Source: Eutreptiella sp. 'Long Island Sound 2002'
Taxonomy: Eukaryota; Euglenozoa; Euglenophyceae; Eutreptiales; Eutreptiaceae
Reading direction: 5' to 3'
Length of the DNA: 64,000 nucleotides
NCBI GenBank assembly: GCA_964036045.1
Contig: OZ038378.1
Coordinates: forward strand, 55,611,995 to 55,675,994
Below, piece after piece: positions 1 through 11,861 of the stretch (the stretch's first letter is position 1; every line of letters begins with the position of its first letter). The notes under the pieces are model-generated. The model was not told the origin of the DNA, did not search any database, and saw nothing but the letters and a program-made list of their open reading frames with translations. A program made the translations under genes and the position numbers.

Positions 1-3000
1 GTGGCTGTGAGTCCATTGTCGGTGCTCGTTCTGTGACATATTATGGAGTTGCAACGATCCCATGGGCTCATTTTGAAGCCCAAGGCAAACACACAAAGGA
101 TCACACGACGGGTCATAGCATTTGTTAAATTTACATCTAACAAAATTTAGTCTTTGGTGCCCGTTTTTAGGTAAAACGGGACCTCATTTGTTCAAGATTT
201 TATTTGTCCAAACGTGCACCACCCTTCAAGTTGTAACGGACGAAGCCCGGTTCATACCTTACACACGACCACGCATATTTGTGCCACTATAGCTTGCAAG
301 AATACCAAATGTATGTATTGTACCTCGGGAGGCCGCTTTACCCCATAGGTACAGTGGTTGGAGATGTTGTCATTTGGACCGAAATCGTCAATCCTTCATT
401 CATGGTTCTTAATATGGGGAAAGCAATATGGGCATGCCATTGAGTCTGCAAGGCCCATTGGAAGTTTGCACATGTCCATCCTGAGGTGATGCTCCTTGTT
501 GTGCAAATGGTCCGAGCTAGCACAAGTCGGCTTTGCTACGACCATCACTATTTCCGACCAAAATTAGCACAATTTTATTTCATTTTGGGCGATTAAAAAG
601 GGGGAGAGGCTTGGTGGGATGGAGCCCAACGGAATCCCACCAAGCCTCTATTGTTAGAAAAAGCAAGGCGTAGGGAAAGCCTTGGTAAAACCACTTTTTC
701 TAGCTATTGCTAAACAAAGTGGCACATTAGTTATGTCTTTTGTGCTAATGTCCATGATGTATTAAGAGTAATCTCTTCTTTTTAACCGTGTTTAATGGTT
801 ATGCAATCGCGATTAACTTTCATACCAGATACTGGGGCAGGCTATTGTGTCTTTTGCCGAAAAAGAATCATGTGTTATCAAAAAGGGATGAAACATTTCT
901 CAAGGATCATTGTGCATGGCTAATTGGTTGACTAGGGATTGAATCTTTTCAAAAATTTCTTTGTGGCCTAAGACGGTCGTGACAGTCCAAGGTTGTAGGC
1001 GTCCTTTGCAGCACATGATATGGTGTCGACTGGCCTTATAGCACCATATACCGAATAATACGGACTTCACTGTAATAGTTACAAAAGCACGAATTGGTTG
1101 GGGACCCAACGCCTCGCCTCCCACGATCCATGACACGCTGCCTCACTCCGTGCACACAGACACCACAGTGCTCTAAAGCGACGTAACGAAATCCCCACTC
1201 TTTTTTGCAGCCCCCTCAGGGTAGTCCTAGCCCCTAGCTGTCCGTGATCCCCTTCTTGTGAAGGTCCCTCATGTGCGCTGCGACCCGGGTCATGCCACAA
1301 AAAAACTTCAAACAATGTCCCCAACGTAGGCTGCCATTGCTTCGCACCAGCTAGAATTACTCGTCTTACGAGGGACGAACGGTTGTGGAGGACCTTCGTA
1401 TCCACCATTTTGATGATACCCTCTTTGTCGCCTTGGTTCCACTTGAACTTAGGGTTACTCGTGAGCCAGATCTGCTAGGTGTGTCCCATCCAGTATCCTT
1501 GGTGCCGGGCCTGATAACGTTTAGACAACATCGAGCTAAAGCAGCGTCTTTTTCGCTACGGGTAGTTCAGGACCTAGCTTTTCACGTTTTGGTACCTTGG
1601 ATTGGTATTGATGTTGGAGTTTTGCCCTCTTCCCCTCCCTCCCCCGGCGCCCTGAGCTATTGCATGATTTGCGTGATCTTTTCTTGTATGTTCATAGCCA
1701 ACGAGTGCTTGCATATGGCCGATGCCCCTAGTGAACCGCCGATGCATCCAGAGGCAGTCAAGAAATGGGAGGATCCATCCAATGTGCATAAAGAATTAAT
1801 AGCAACTGTGGAGAGCCCATAAGCAAAAAGCAGCAGCCATCCAGAGCCCATAATGAAATAATAGCAACCATTTAGAGCGCAAAAGGAAATACCCGCAGGC
1901 ATTCAGAGGCTACTAGTAAACAATAGCAACCACCTTGAGCGCATCAGGGAATACAGACACCCATTGCAGAGCCCATCACGAAACAACATCAACCATGCAG
2001 AGGGCATCAAGAAATAACAATGTATGTGAAGCCATACAGGGAACAAACGGCAACCACCAAACAAAACAAAGTAACGAACACGAACAAGAGTCACACAAAG
2101 TGCCACAATAAGCAAGGCTCCCCAATAAAATCACCGCAGAAAAATATAAAGCATGCAGTCATGCGTATAGAACCTCCAAAGTGGAGTCAAGCTGCCCCCC
2201 ACACCCACCCCAAATTTTCTATCCGATACCCTCAAAATCCTCCCGCCATCGGTATGTGTGAAATGGAACCAAACAATGAAAAAATCTCTTGTTTTCATTG
2301 ATGTGCCCGTCAAGCCATCAAAGGCCTTGTTGAGGGGCATTCATGGCTTCCGTATGTAGTGGACACCATTGCAAACATTTGAAGTACGCTTGCACAGTGT
2401 GCTAGGAATCATTGTGGGAGTTGTCCTGTTATCGTATTGGCGGTGCACCATTGCATGCGAATCATCACCACACGGAACTGACATCTATCGGAAACGAGTT
2501 GCGTTTGGTAATGATGCCACATGAAAGATGAGCCAATTCTCTTCAACACGGCTCAAAAAAGAGCCCCACATTGTAATGAGGCATCTTTGGGGTCGTGAAT
2601 GACGAGGCTCTTGCAATCCACTACAACGTCTCTGACGAAAACATAGCAAACCCCTATTGTGGAATGTCGGGATGTCATTTGTAACGGCGCAACGTCTTTG
2701 GGTGTACAAATGAGGCTTAGCGTGGGAAATGGTCACATGAGTTAGGCCATCTGCACGTTGATGATGACATGTTTCACTTCGACGGTCCCTTGGGGTAAGA
2801 GAACCTCAAGTAGGCACTCGATTGTTGACGTGCACAATGTTCCGCAAGTTGGACATTGTGCTCACGAGAATCATTCCTCTCATGCGGGCAATATTCAAAG
2901 GGCAAGTGGAAACTACACACGTTCAAATGGGGGTAGTCACGAATGGACCTCGGAAGCTGAAGCACATGCGATTTAGGCAGGGACTTTGTTGCTGGATCGT

Positions 3001-3363
3001 AGTTGCTGGATGGCAACAACAAGCCACAAGTCTTCAGTGCTCGTGTCAAGGGCCAAATGTTTGTGCTTTAGTTATCAACCTTGTGTGCGGCTCATGGACG
3101 ATGCACTTGTGGTATAAAGGCTATTTTTGGAGAGTGCATTTTGCAAACGCCGGATGGCAGGGAGAACTGGACTGGCTACTCGAGCCATCGATGAATTAAT
3201 GCTGTCCTCATTGAGGTTGTCAATGTCCAATGACAAATGGTCTCCTTATAATTGTCTATCAATATAAGACCGGCACGAAAATGACACGTATTGCAGGATG
3301 TTCACTTTTAAAATTCAGGCATCCACGTTTTGCGGGAAATCAAATGGTAGTGCTATGAGCGGT
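1..3363. other. No gene recognised; probable Helitron 3' non-coding flank
   Basis: Only short open frames occur here, on both strands, none with a recognisable domain or composition. The stretch lies downstream of the minus-strand Helitron helicase remnant, so it may be the non-coding 3' part of that element. The one clear structure is the perfect hairpin at 605-649. Confidence 0.4.
605..649. repeat. Perfect 16-bp stem hairpin
   Basis: Bases 605-620 (AGAGGCTTGGTGGGAT) are exactly complementary to 634-649, leaving a 13-nt loop. Helitron-type elements usually carry a hairpin close to their 3' end, and the Helitron here runs on the minus strand towards this point. No terminal CTRR follows on either strand, so the link to the Helitron is only a guess. 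There is no U-tract that would argue for a terminator. Confidence 0.6.
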
Positions 3364-5097
3364 TTACACACATGACTCCCGCAATGAGAGCGGATGTGAA
3401 GGTTCTCGGTGGGTCCGGAGGAATGGGAGGAATGTGCTAAACAAGCTTGTGTGCCGAAACATTTGTTGCCACAAACCAATTCCATAGCTGCATGTAATAT
3501 TGGTCCACATAAAATGTGTCATGATGGTAGATAAGGATGTCAATGCAACATAGGCGTGCGCTGCTGCAAAGTACCTTGCCATATCAATTCACACAATACG
3601 ATATAATGCGGTACGGTCACCCCCTGTCATCCGTGAACAGTACATGCATAGCTCGCGAGCATTGGAAATTGCAATTTTTTGTCCCGGACGAATGGCGTGA
3701 ACACGGGGATCAGTTGTTGACATGGACAATTAGGCTACTCTCTAGTGCGACCAATGGGGCACGGAACGATAACACAATTCCACCATTGATTGATGACAAC
3801 CATTGATGAGTTCACTCAATACTCATGTTGCAAATTAGCCAATTTGGCATGCCAATGGCCACGAACATGTTTTGTGGCAGTACACGGCGATTGGGATAAT
3901 AGATGTAGTCGAACATCGCTTGATTGGTGGGAGCACGACCCATGTCCACGTGGGTAGTACTGAAAGTCACAATTCTACATCTTAGTTGTGCCATGAAGTA
4001 TGCATTCCAACGATGCAAAGCATTCTTGCGTCCATGTAGCATAGGGGCATCTTCACGTTCTTGAAGTGCAATATCATTTGTTTGGAGCGATGCGCTGTTC
4101 TACAGCGAGATGATCATCATGTGTTTCTCCCCCAATGCGTGCACAATTGAGCAAGTCAATGAATTGTACATTGTCTTGGCGCATGGCCTCCGTCAACACA
4201 ATCGACACAAAGTGGTTTCGGAAGGGGGTAGTATCAAAGATATTGAGATCAACCGCAGAAAGCTGCAATGGGGCGTTCACGGGAAGCACCGTAATCGCCA
4301 AAAGGATTATGCTTGTCCCTTGTCTAGTAAATATACCTTGTGTAGTACGTCGGCCAACGTTGGGAGCATCTTGCTCAAGAAAAGTGAGAACTCATGCACA
4401 ATAATCATGTCCGCATTACGAATCATCCACCAAAGTGCTACTCCCTTTTGATTTGCCATTCATCCCCTAAGAACCAGGAAAATGAGCCGTGGATCGTTTG
4501 GCCGCCAACATTGCGCGCCGCAACACCACTAGCACCGCACAGGAGGATTGAAAATCCGTGTGCATGAGACTTTCCTATTCTTGCAACCTATGTGAGAATG
4601 ACACACGGCTGCGTTCTGCCGCTCGCAATGGTGGCCCGACAAATGCGTTGATATCTCCGGGACATTTTTTGGTTGCTGTCGTTTAAAGTGTGCAAGGAAT
4701 ATTCCAATAACCATACAATGTTGATGATTCAAACCATTGATCAAGGTCTGGGCAGCTCAACGGGTCATCAACATTCATGAACGCTTTCAAGTTCTCGGGC
4801 AATTGCGAATCCATTTGCGCCTCATCAGCAATGATTGGTTCATCGTTACAGGCCCAACGCTTGTCAAGCCCATCCAAATTGGACATATAATTGTTCTAGA
4901 AGGTTGCATGGATTATGTCTTCGGCCTGAAGGACTTCGGCAATAAGATGCAAGCACTCAGCCGAGTATCCCCGGGCTTGAGCGTTGTTCAGTGTCTCTCG
5001 TACTTACTCATCATAACCTGGGGACATGCAACGAAGGATACACTCCTCCATGTAGGTCGTCGACGTATCAACCTTTGAAAGGAAGCGTTCTTCGTGG
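3364..5097 (-). pseudogene. Helitron PIF1-like DNA helicase domain, degenerate
   Basis: PIF1-family helicases unwind DNA during rolling-circle transposition. Read on the minus strand with frame changes, the pieces line up with PIF1 motifs in order. A Walker B-like stretch reads IIVHEFSL (DE has become HE) near 4,400. Next come a sensor region, VLTEAMRQD followed by FIDLLNCARIGG (4,301-4,074), then an N-rich segment plus LPQNMFVAIGMPNWLI (4,042-3,812). Last is HAYVALTSLST near 3,540, equivalent to helicase motif VI. An acidic segment at 4,886-4,683 precedes the domain. The Walker A loop was not located. Several frameshifts and stops rule out a functional product. The match rests on motif spacing and order, so confidence in the family is good and in exact limits low. 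Confidence 0.75.
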
Positions 5098-5136
5098 TCA
5101 TCTTTTGTGAATGGCTTTGAGAGGAGATTTTTTTGT

Positions 5137-5815
5137 CATATATCGCACGAAGTCGCCCCCCCCCCCTACCTTGGAGGTAGGGGGGGTGTAGGGGGGGGTG
5201 TAGGGGGGGGGTAGGGGGGGGGTGTAGGGGGGGGTGTAGGGGGGGGAAGGGGGTGTAGGGGGGGGGGTGAGGGGGGGGGGTAGGGGAGGGATGGGGTGGG
5301 TTGGGGGGGAGGGGGGGGGGGTAGGATCATACACAGAAGGCGGTGCACACAGAAGGCGGGGCATACACAAAGCGGTGCACACACAAGGCGGTCTGTGGCC
5401 ACCGCGAGAGTCATGTTATCTAAGGGGCCACAATCAAGGCGGTGCACACAGAAGGCAGTGCACACACAAGGCGGAACACACAAAAGGCGGCCTGTGGCCA
5501 CCGCAAGAGTCATGTTATTTAAGGGGCCACATGCAAGGCGGTGCACACAGAAGGCGGTGCACACACAAGGCGGAACACACAAAAGGCGGTCTGTAGCCAC
5601 CGCAGGAGTCATGTTGTTTAAGGGAGGTGCGCCGGCTGGCCCCCGTGTCGAGCGAAGCGAGCCGTTGGTCGAGCGAAGCGAGCCTAAGGTAGGGGGGGGG
5701 TAGGGGAGGGAGGTAGGGGGAGGGGTAGGGGGGGGTAGGGGGGGGTGTAGGGGGGGGTAGGGGGGGTAGGGGGGGTAGGGGGGGGGTAGGAGGGGGCGAC
5801 TTCGTGCATACTATC
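5137..5815. mobile_element. G-rich TIR (MITE-like) insertion in the Helitron
   Basis: Both ends carry GCACGAAGTCGCCCCC in inverted orientation (5,145-5,160 and 5,795-5,809), extended by partly matching AT-rich bases. The 679-bp unit is flanked by TTTTTTGT at 5,129-5,136 and 5,816-5,823, an 8-bp target duplication if real, although its T-rich sequence weakens the case. The interior is runs of GGGGGTAG-type repeats around three copies of a 99-bp repeat. It encodes no transposase, so it would be non-autonomous; an 8-bp duplication would suit the hAT superfamily. Confidence 0.65.
5338..5625. repeat. 99-bp tandem repeat, about three copies
   Basis: The segment beginning CTGTGGCCACCG recurs at 5,393, 5,492 and 5,591, exactly 99 bp apart. 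It is accompanied by the short motif AAGGCGGTGCACACA, itself iterated inside each unit. The period is a multiple of three, so open frames run through it on both strands, but they show no protein-like composition. Confidence 0.85.
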
Positions 5816-5937
5816 TTTTTTGTAAGAACTACTTTTTGGCATCCCCACCTTGGGATTGCAGTCCGCCTGCTCCATCTCCACTTATTGCCCATCTTGTCTT
5901 TGATTTCCCGCTCCAAGCGCTCCGGAGGGGGTGGCCA

Positions 5938-6466
5938 CTAGTATGGGTGCTTCTCGCCATCATCAGGAGCATTGGCTTTACACCGATCACCGTCTATTCC
6001 GTGGTGAGAATGACTAGACGGAGATTCATTGTTCACATCCTTGGTGGGCTTGCTTGCTAAGGCGTTGACATCCGAGGGAACACATTGTGCACGACGGTAA
6101 TAATGACAAAAGTCAGGGTACTTCACTTGCAAACCGTCCGGACGCCTCAAAACCGCAATCCTACCTATCTGGGTACCAAACATCCGCAGATGTGTCATCG
6201 TCTGGAAGGTGCTTGCGGCTTTTGAAGCGCCCCAACTTTGGCCATGAATGTGTGGGAATCCATACAACCTTCCTCCTGCCCCTACATTGATGAATGCCGA
6301 GGAGCATCATTCCATTCTCCATGCATCGCAAAGAACACAACTTGAGTAAGTGCTCAATGTCAGTGGCATCTGGTGAAATGGTCATCGGATCGGCCAATGA
6401 TTTTGCGGGCTTGGTGATATTTGGGAACGTACAACTCCCACCCCAAAGACGTGATACGTAGCACAT
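5938..6466 (-). pseudogene. Helitron polyprotein, region between Rep and helicase
   Basis: Two overlapping minus-strand frames (6,466-6,161 and 6,267-5,938) continue the Helitron polyprotein. The first contains DIEHLLKLCSLRC and a Cys/His-rich stretch of the kind found between the Rep and helicase domains. A frameshift separates the two pieces. No catalytic motif belongs here, so the assignment rests mainly on position between the two recognisable Helitron domains. Confidence 0.45.
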
Positions 6467-6903
6467 TGTTGTGGCATTGCAACCTTACTAGAAGACGGCG
6501 ATTGTGAGGCACCACACAAGCATCTTCCTGTGCTTATCGGCGGTATAATAGGCGTACACCGGTACTAAGGGAGTATCTACGCCGTGTGCACACCGCACGC
6601 TACTTTCCCAACGTGTTTACCTAGAAGGTGCCGGGTTTTACACTCCTCCTAAAATGCCCCGAAGGAGAGGAAACCCTTGGGTACCACACGCCGGGCTAGG
6701 CTTCGCGGCAGTGATCTTCAAAGAGCAACAACTTACATTGGTGCAGCGCCTCGTTTTGCACGATGTGCCGCTCAAAGCAGAGACGGTTCGGTGGGACAAC
6801 TTAGTGCAGTGGTTCAACTCAAGAGTATCACAGACTAGGCTCTAAACCCCAAGACAAGGGCCCCCCAGGGTAGAAGCTACAACTGCTTGGTCAAACCAGC
6901 CCG

Positions 6904-7929
6904 CTATATCACCGCGCGCTGTGCGCGCCGCGCCCGCGCTGCGTCGGGTGCTCCCCCATTGTCCAACTCCTCCTTACACGGGGGAACGTCCTTGTACAAA
7001 CTCTGCAAGTATGCGGGGAATTCGGGAACATATCCATCATTTTCAAGGGGCACTGTAGCGTAGATGGCAGCGTCCGGGATGGAATCGCTTTGGCACCACA
7101 CAATACCATGCGGTTGCACTTGTCCGCGTTCATGGTATTCAAAGCGGAACCAACCATCTCGAATGGTTCGAAATGGATTTTTCTTGCCAATGGCCAAGAA
7201 CTCATGTTTGACGATCTTGAGCCGCTTGTGAAACACAACACAAGCCGCCATATAGTATCCGTCTTGCACAAGCTTGCTGCGCCTTTTGCCCTCAGGGTAT
7301 TCTCCGGGCCGCACCACACCTGTGCAACATCCCCTTTCAACCGCGGTGGGCAATCGGCCCAATTGTCATTCATTGCCCAAGTAATGAATAGGTCTGCTTT
7401 TCCAAGCTCCCGGCTCACTGCAGTGCTGTGAGGCCCAATATGGTCGCATCCCAACCAGCTTGGATGCGGCATAAGCTCCATATCGGTGGTATGGGTTCGA
7501 TTCAGTGGTACCTTTATCTGTCCCTTCCCCTTCCAAATTGTGGTTCATGGAATCACCACCCTCGTGGTCCGAGGCACTGCCTTCTTATGATTGTGCGCAG
7601 GGCGTGCTAATGATTGGCTTGGTTGGCTATGGGTTGGCTTGCGTGCATGATCCGGCAGCGGGATATGGAGTTTAGTGGCTTGTACCGCTTGGAGATTGTG
7701 CAGATTGGGATCAAGCCCGTGTTGGATGTGATGGGCATCGCTTTGGAGGGGGCTGGGGTCGTGCGACGCTTTTAGCAGCACGCAGATGCTCTGCAGTGAT
7801 ATCCTGTGCGCGATCACCACGTTGCGCTTTGAAAATTTGGTGATTCGAAATACGTTGATTCTTCATTTCCTCAAAGACTTGGAAGAAGGACCACCACCGG
7901 TCACGGCGCCAACCCTCATCAAATGCCAA
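6904..7929 (-). pseudogene. Helitron-like N domain / Rep (HUH) remnant
   Basis: The Rep domain nicks DNA to start rolling-circle transposition. Minus-strand pieces fit it in order: WWSFFQVFEEMKNQRIS (7,929-7,711), then GKADLFITWAMNDNW (7,481 frame). A change of frame near 7,365 follows, then FHKRLKIVKHEFLAIGK and RGQVQPHGIVWC. The last should be the HUH metal-binding motif, usually RGxxHxHGxxW. Here the first histidine codon reads CAA (Gln) while the second histidine is kept. With at least one frameshift plus this loss, the enzyme cannot be active. The family call is firm because several spaced motifs agree; a plasmid or viral Rep is unlikely given the PIF1 partner. Confidence 0.8.
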
Positions 7930-8369
7930 ATACCGGCTCTAGTAATATGCCTCACATCCAATTCCATACGCAACGGTGTATCCACCAGCTCCACCTGGAC
8001 ACAAATCCGGCCAAACGCACATTTCCAATTTGGGATCGTTGAAATGCAAATAGGTATCATTGGCCAATAAATGTGCCGCGGCGGTCATCGGCACCTTGAA
8101 ATGGTGTTTGATGCTTGAATCCCACTTTGTCTTGGTGCAAGGCGAAATCGGGAATGGTGTTCCGCGGTGCATAACACTCTACTGCCCAAGCCGCATACTC
8201 GTCTTGGGGATGGTACTCCAAGTGTTTCCCATATTCTCCTCGAAAAACAAGTCGTGCCAACATCCCATTGTAGAAGCTGCATTTTGCAGGTAGAGGTACA
8301 ATGTCTCATAATGTGCAAAAAAAACGGGGATAAAAGGGGTGAATTTTCTTGAGCAATAGCATGATGCCA

Positions 8370-8864
8370 CTATCGATGACGGCTATCCAGGGTATTGGAA
8401 TGCAAAGCAGCAAGTGCGATTTGCTGTTTTTGATATTCGGTGACATTCACAATTTTTTTGCGAATGTTGTAACACGTGGTGCCATCCAATTTGTACCCAT
8501 AGTTTATAGCATAGTACTTGGCACAATACTTGCTGCAATTAAGGCTTGCACACATATGTGTTGGCGAATGCCATACTGGCGTATCATGCACTCCCAAGGG
8601 GCCAATACTCGCGGGATGCAACCACGGTGGAGTAGGAAAAGTTGGTCTTTTGTATTGCCCATAGTTGGCAAACAAGTCATTTCGGAATTGGAAGATCCCA
8701 CTAGTAATCACATGTGTGGGTGGCACCCCAAATAGGTTGGTGTTACGCATTGCACTATGTGCTCGCGGAACAAGCAAATTTTGCCCACCAACCCGGCCCC
8801 AAAGAAGTTGACCACATTGATGACAAAGGGCATCAAAGAGTGGTGAGTACATCCAAACCATCAA
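8370..8864 (-). pseudogene. Helitron N-terminal cysteine module
   Basis: An open minus-strand stretch of about 164 codons contains FDALCHQCGQLLW. This resembles the CxxCGAxxW motif near the N-terminus of Helitron polyproteins, thought to bind zinc. A region with further cysteines and a KLDGTTCYNIRKK segment follows. It lies directly upstream, in the minus sense, of the Rep domain remnant. No independent function can be claimed. Confidence 0.5.
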
Positions 8865-8916
8865 GCCAATACTCTTGGACGGATTTCAAACAAATTTGAG
8901 GTGGCCAGTTGTGCTT

Positions 8917-9235
8917 TTATTGGAAAAGCTCTTTAATAGCAGCACCAACAATCCCTGGTGATCGAGGATGTGCGGGTTTGGCATGTTGCTTCTCCAATGT
9001 ATTGGCGTGTCCACCAATAATGTTCTTACTGCGCGGCAATTTTGGTGTGTTCCTTGTGCCCTTGGCAGCTTGCGACTCTAGTGTGTCCCTTGCACCCCTA
9101 GTAGACCCCTTGGCAGGCGGCTTGTGCTTGTGGCATGTTCCTTGCACCCATAGTAAAACCCTTGGCGGCTTGTTCTTGTGGCGTGTTCCTTGCACCCTTG
9201 GCTGCTTGTTGTTGAGACTTGCCATGGATGACGAA
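8917..9235 (-). pseudogene. Basic repeat-rich putative N-terminus of the Helitron protein
   Basis: From an ATG near 9,225 on the minus strand, the frame encodes a basic, low-complexity peptide with repeats of GTRHKNKPP / GTCHKHKPP type. These arise from an underlying tandem repeat of roughly 50-57 bp that includes TTGTGGCATGTTCC-like segments. Its place just upstream of the cysteine module suggests a polyprotein N-terminus, but the repeats alone could keep the frame open by chance. Confidence 0.3.
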
Positions 9236-9529
9236 TGTACTCCACGCTCCGCCCGCTTGTGCAACCGGTTCATGAGTGTGCGCCGTAGACTAGCATAGCA
9301 GCGGCAAATGGTTGGCAGCGCCATTTGGGCGTGCCGCGCAATGAAGTCCCCGACAACGAAATCTACCGAATTCCAGCCATTGTTGCAACTATTGTTCCCA
9401 ACGACCAGACTTGGATGGTATGAACGCAACTCGGTTAAGAGCACACATATATTCCAAATCCAACCCTAGAGCAGAAGGATTACATGACAATGAAAAACTA
9501 TTGGTACATTGCATGTGTCATGATGGATC

Positions 9530-9985
9530 ACCATAGTACGCATGTTTCATGTCCCATTTCCCATGATCCCATGATGCCACAATCAGTACCTGCTCCGGTC
9601 CCATGTCCCATGTCCCACAATCCCATAATCCCACAATCATTACCTGAATGATGCCACAATCATTACCTACGATGGTCCCCTGTCCCATACTATGTTGCCA
9701 TGTCCCATGTCCCACAATCCAATGATCACACAATCATTACCTACATGATGCCACAATCATTGGCCACATTACCTACATTGTTGCAACTCTTCTTCCTAGC
9801 GGTCGGGAATGGATGGTATGGATTCAACTCGACTAAGAGTACATGTACATTCCAAATCCAACCGTGAAGACATACAAAGACTATTATGGTCCCCCGTCCC
9901 ATACCATGGTACCTTGTCCCATGTCCCACAATCCCGTGATCCCGCAATCATTACTTCCATGATGCCACAATCATGGTCCCCTATC
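9530..9985. repeat. Imperfect tandem repeats of CATGTCCCATGTCCCACAAT type
   Basis: Short motifs CCCATGTCCCACAATCC and ATGCCACAATCATTACCT recur many times with irregular spacing. No gene is visible in the repeat. Confidence 0.7.
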
Positions 9986-9989
9986 CCAG

Positions 9990-11530
9990 TTTTGACCCAT
10001 TTTTGGCCCCAAAATGGCCTACTTTTGTGCTGTTTTTGGCCCCGTGATGACTCCGTGAGCCAAAACAAGCTCAAAATGGGCTCAGACCAATGGTTTTGAC
10101 GTCACAAGTGATCTAGAATGACTTTGAGAAAAATTAGGTTTTGGCCCATTTTCAAGGCTCTTTCAGCTAGAAAAAACCAAGTGGACAAAGAACAAGTTTG
10201 GCCGAGAATGTTTTTTTCGCCCTTGGGACCCTGACCCAACTTGGGCACCGGCCGTGCTGGGCTCAAAATGGGCGCAATTATCCCGTTTGAGCATCGCAAA
10301 TGGTCTTGGATCATTTTTGGAAAAACACATCTTGATCCATTGTTGACACGTTTGTCGTCACCAAATGGCCCATTTTCAAGGCTTTTTGTGACCTTAGAGG
10401 GGCCAATATGGCTCAAAATGGGCTCAAAACGGGCTCATTTCACTTGATTGTACACCCCAAATGGTCCACGATCACTTTTGGAAAAACGCGTTTTTGACCC
10501 CTTTTTGACCATTTTTGTTCCCGAAATGGCCCATTTTCAAGGTAATTTTGGATTTTCCATGGGCCAAAACACGTCACCATGGGCTCCAAACGGGCGAAAA
10601 ACACTTAGTTGAGCAGTCTAGGAACAACTTTGGAAAAATTTTTTTTGCCACCGGGACCTTCTGGACCCACCGTTGGCCTCGACCATACCATGCCTTGGCC
10701 GCCCTCGAGCTCCACTAAGTGACCACTGGTACGGGGGTCTAGGCGTCTCGTTGGGCGATTCTCAAGCTTGAAAACCACAACAAGTGGGGGGTTGCAGGTG
10801 GACTAGGTGTCCTCGGAATTTGGATTTGAGCCACGGAGCCCAAGATACGGCCTATTTTTGGTTTTGGGGCTGATGGATAGACATCGCGCACAATCGGGGC
10901 AATTTTTAGCCATTTTTAGGCCGTTTCTCGGACATATCGTGGAGTTAGAGGGCAAGAAAGGGCTCTTTGTCACAGGGAAGTCAAGGCGCACGTTATGTGT
11001 AGCAACCGTGTTCCTTCGCTTGGCCTTTTTGCATGGGTTTCAGGGCCGTTTTGGGCCAAAAAAGGCTGTTTTGGGGCACAAAATGCGTAGTATTGGGAGG
11101 GCAGCTTCCAACTTGGCCACCGCCCCAGGGCATCACTGTTGAGTTTTTGGCTCAGAACTTGGATTTGGCAAGGGCACCACGTAAGCTCGTAAGATGGCTA
11201 GATGAGCAAGGCCCCGGAGCGTTGGGTCAGAGCGATGGCCAAAACGGAATGATGACATGTTGTTGCTTCCTTGCTTGTTGTTGTTAAGATTTAAGGTATG
11301 GCATAGAAGGAGCAGTGTACCTACCTGGGTGTAGGGGTACCAGGTGGGATTTGGGACGTAAGTAGGGACACGCCCCCCCCCCCCCCCTCCCCCTATTTTG
11401 AGGGCGGGAAACACAAAAAACATGTTTTAGAAGTGAATTCGAACTTTTTGGTGGGTAATTGCCTCTACAAAGGGCTCACCGTGTCTAAAAATAGGGTATG
11501 GCATCACTGTTTCTAGGATCCGACCAGTAG
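9990..11530. repeat. Diverged ~150-165-bp repeats rich in AAAATGGCC; no gene
   Basis: Between 10,090 and 10,680 the modules GGGCTCAAAATGGG, TTTTGGAAAAAC (10,315; 10,479; 10,627) and CCCATTTTCAAGG recur at roughly 150-165 bp spacing. They look like old tandem repeats of one non-coding unit. From about 10,690 to 11,530 nothing recognisable is present except a C-run near 11,375. Confidence 0.5.
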
Positions 11531-11639
11531 AGGATTGACCCACGTAATGCGGACTGTGTGGCTGTGGGGTCGGTGTATCATTCATTTCTTTTGTTTGCTC
11601 ATTGGTGTCAGCTTGCGGATGGTGTGCTGTAGCAAATGG

Positions 11640-11861
11640 AGGCAATGGCAGACACACTGCATCGCCTCCCTTGTGCATGTGCTTCAGGCCATTGCCAACG
11701 CCTTTTTGGAGAGCGCCTACGATGCCTATTGCATCCTTCAACCGGAAGCTGGCATTATGTCAGCGGTAAGCGCTCGTTTGGATTTGCAAATCCCGGAGTC
11801 CGGTCTGTGGCCGTTTTGCCCTTTGCCCCCTTGGGTTATTCAGGGGGTGTACAGTGTATGA
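11640..11861 (+). pseudogene. Fibronectin-III-like domain fragment, copy 1
   Basis: One plus-strand frame contains SAYDAYCILQPEAG followed by SAVSARLDLQI. This matches the end of the better copy at 13,937-14,292 (AYDIYCYLQ...SAVSQPLTV). Fibronectin-III domains commonly carry such a Y-x-Y/C strand and S-x-P ending. Upstream codons show no clear domain, and the frame ends at 11,861. It is probably a decayed paralogous exon. Confidence 0.4.

Larger units (their letters stand above)
3364..9444 (-). mobile_element. Decayed Helitron (Rep/HUH + PIF1 helicase), interrupted
   Basis: Minus-strand fragments fall in the order expected for a Helitron polyprotein: a basic repeat-rich N-terminus, a CxxC module ending in LLW, a Helitron-like N (Rep) domain with a broken HUH motif, then a PIF1-type helicase. 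Reading frames change many times and stops are frequent, so the copy is dead. A 679-bp G-rich foldback (5,137-5,815) sits between the Rep and helicase parts. Outer ends are not defined: no 5' TC or 3' CTRR end was found. A Helentron/Helitron2 variant, whose ends differ, is an alternative. Confidence 0.75.
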
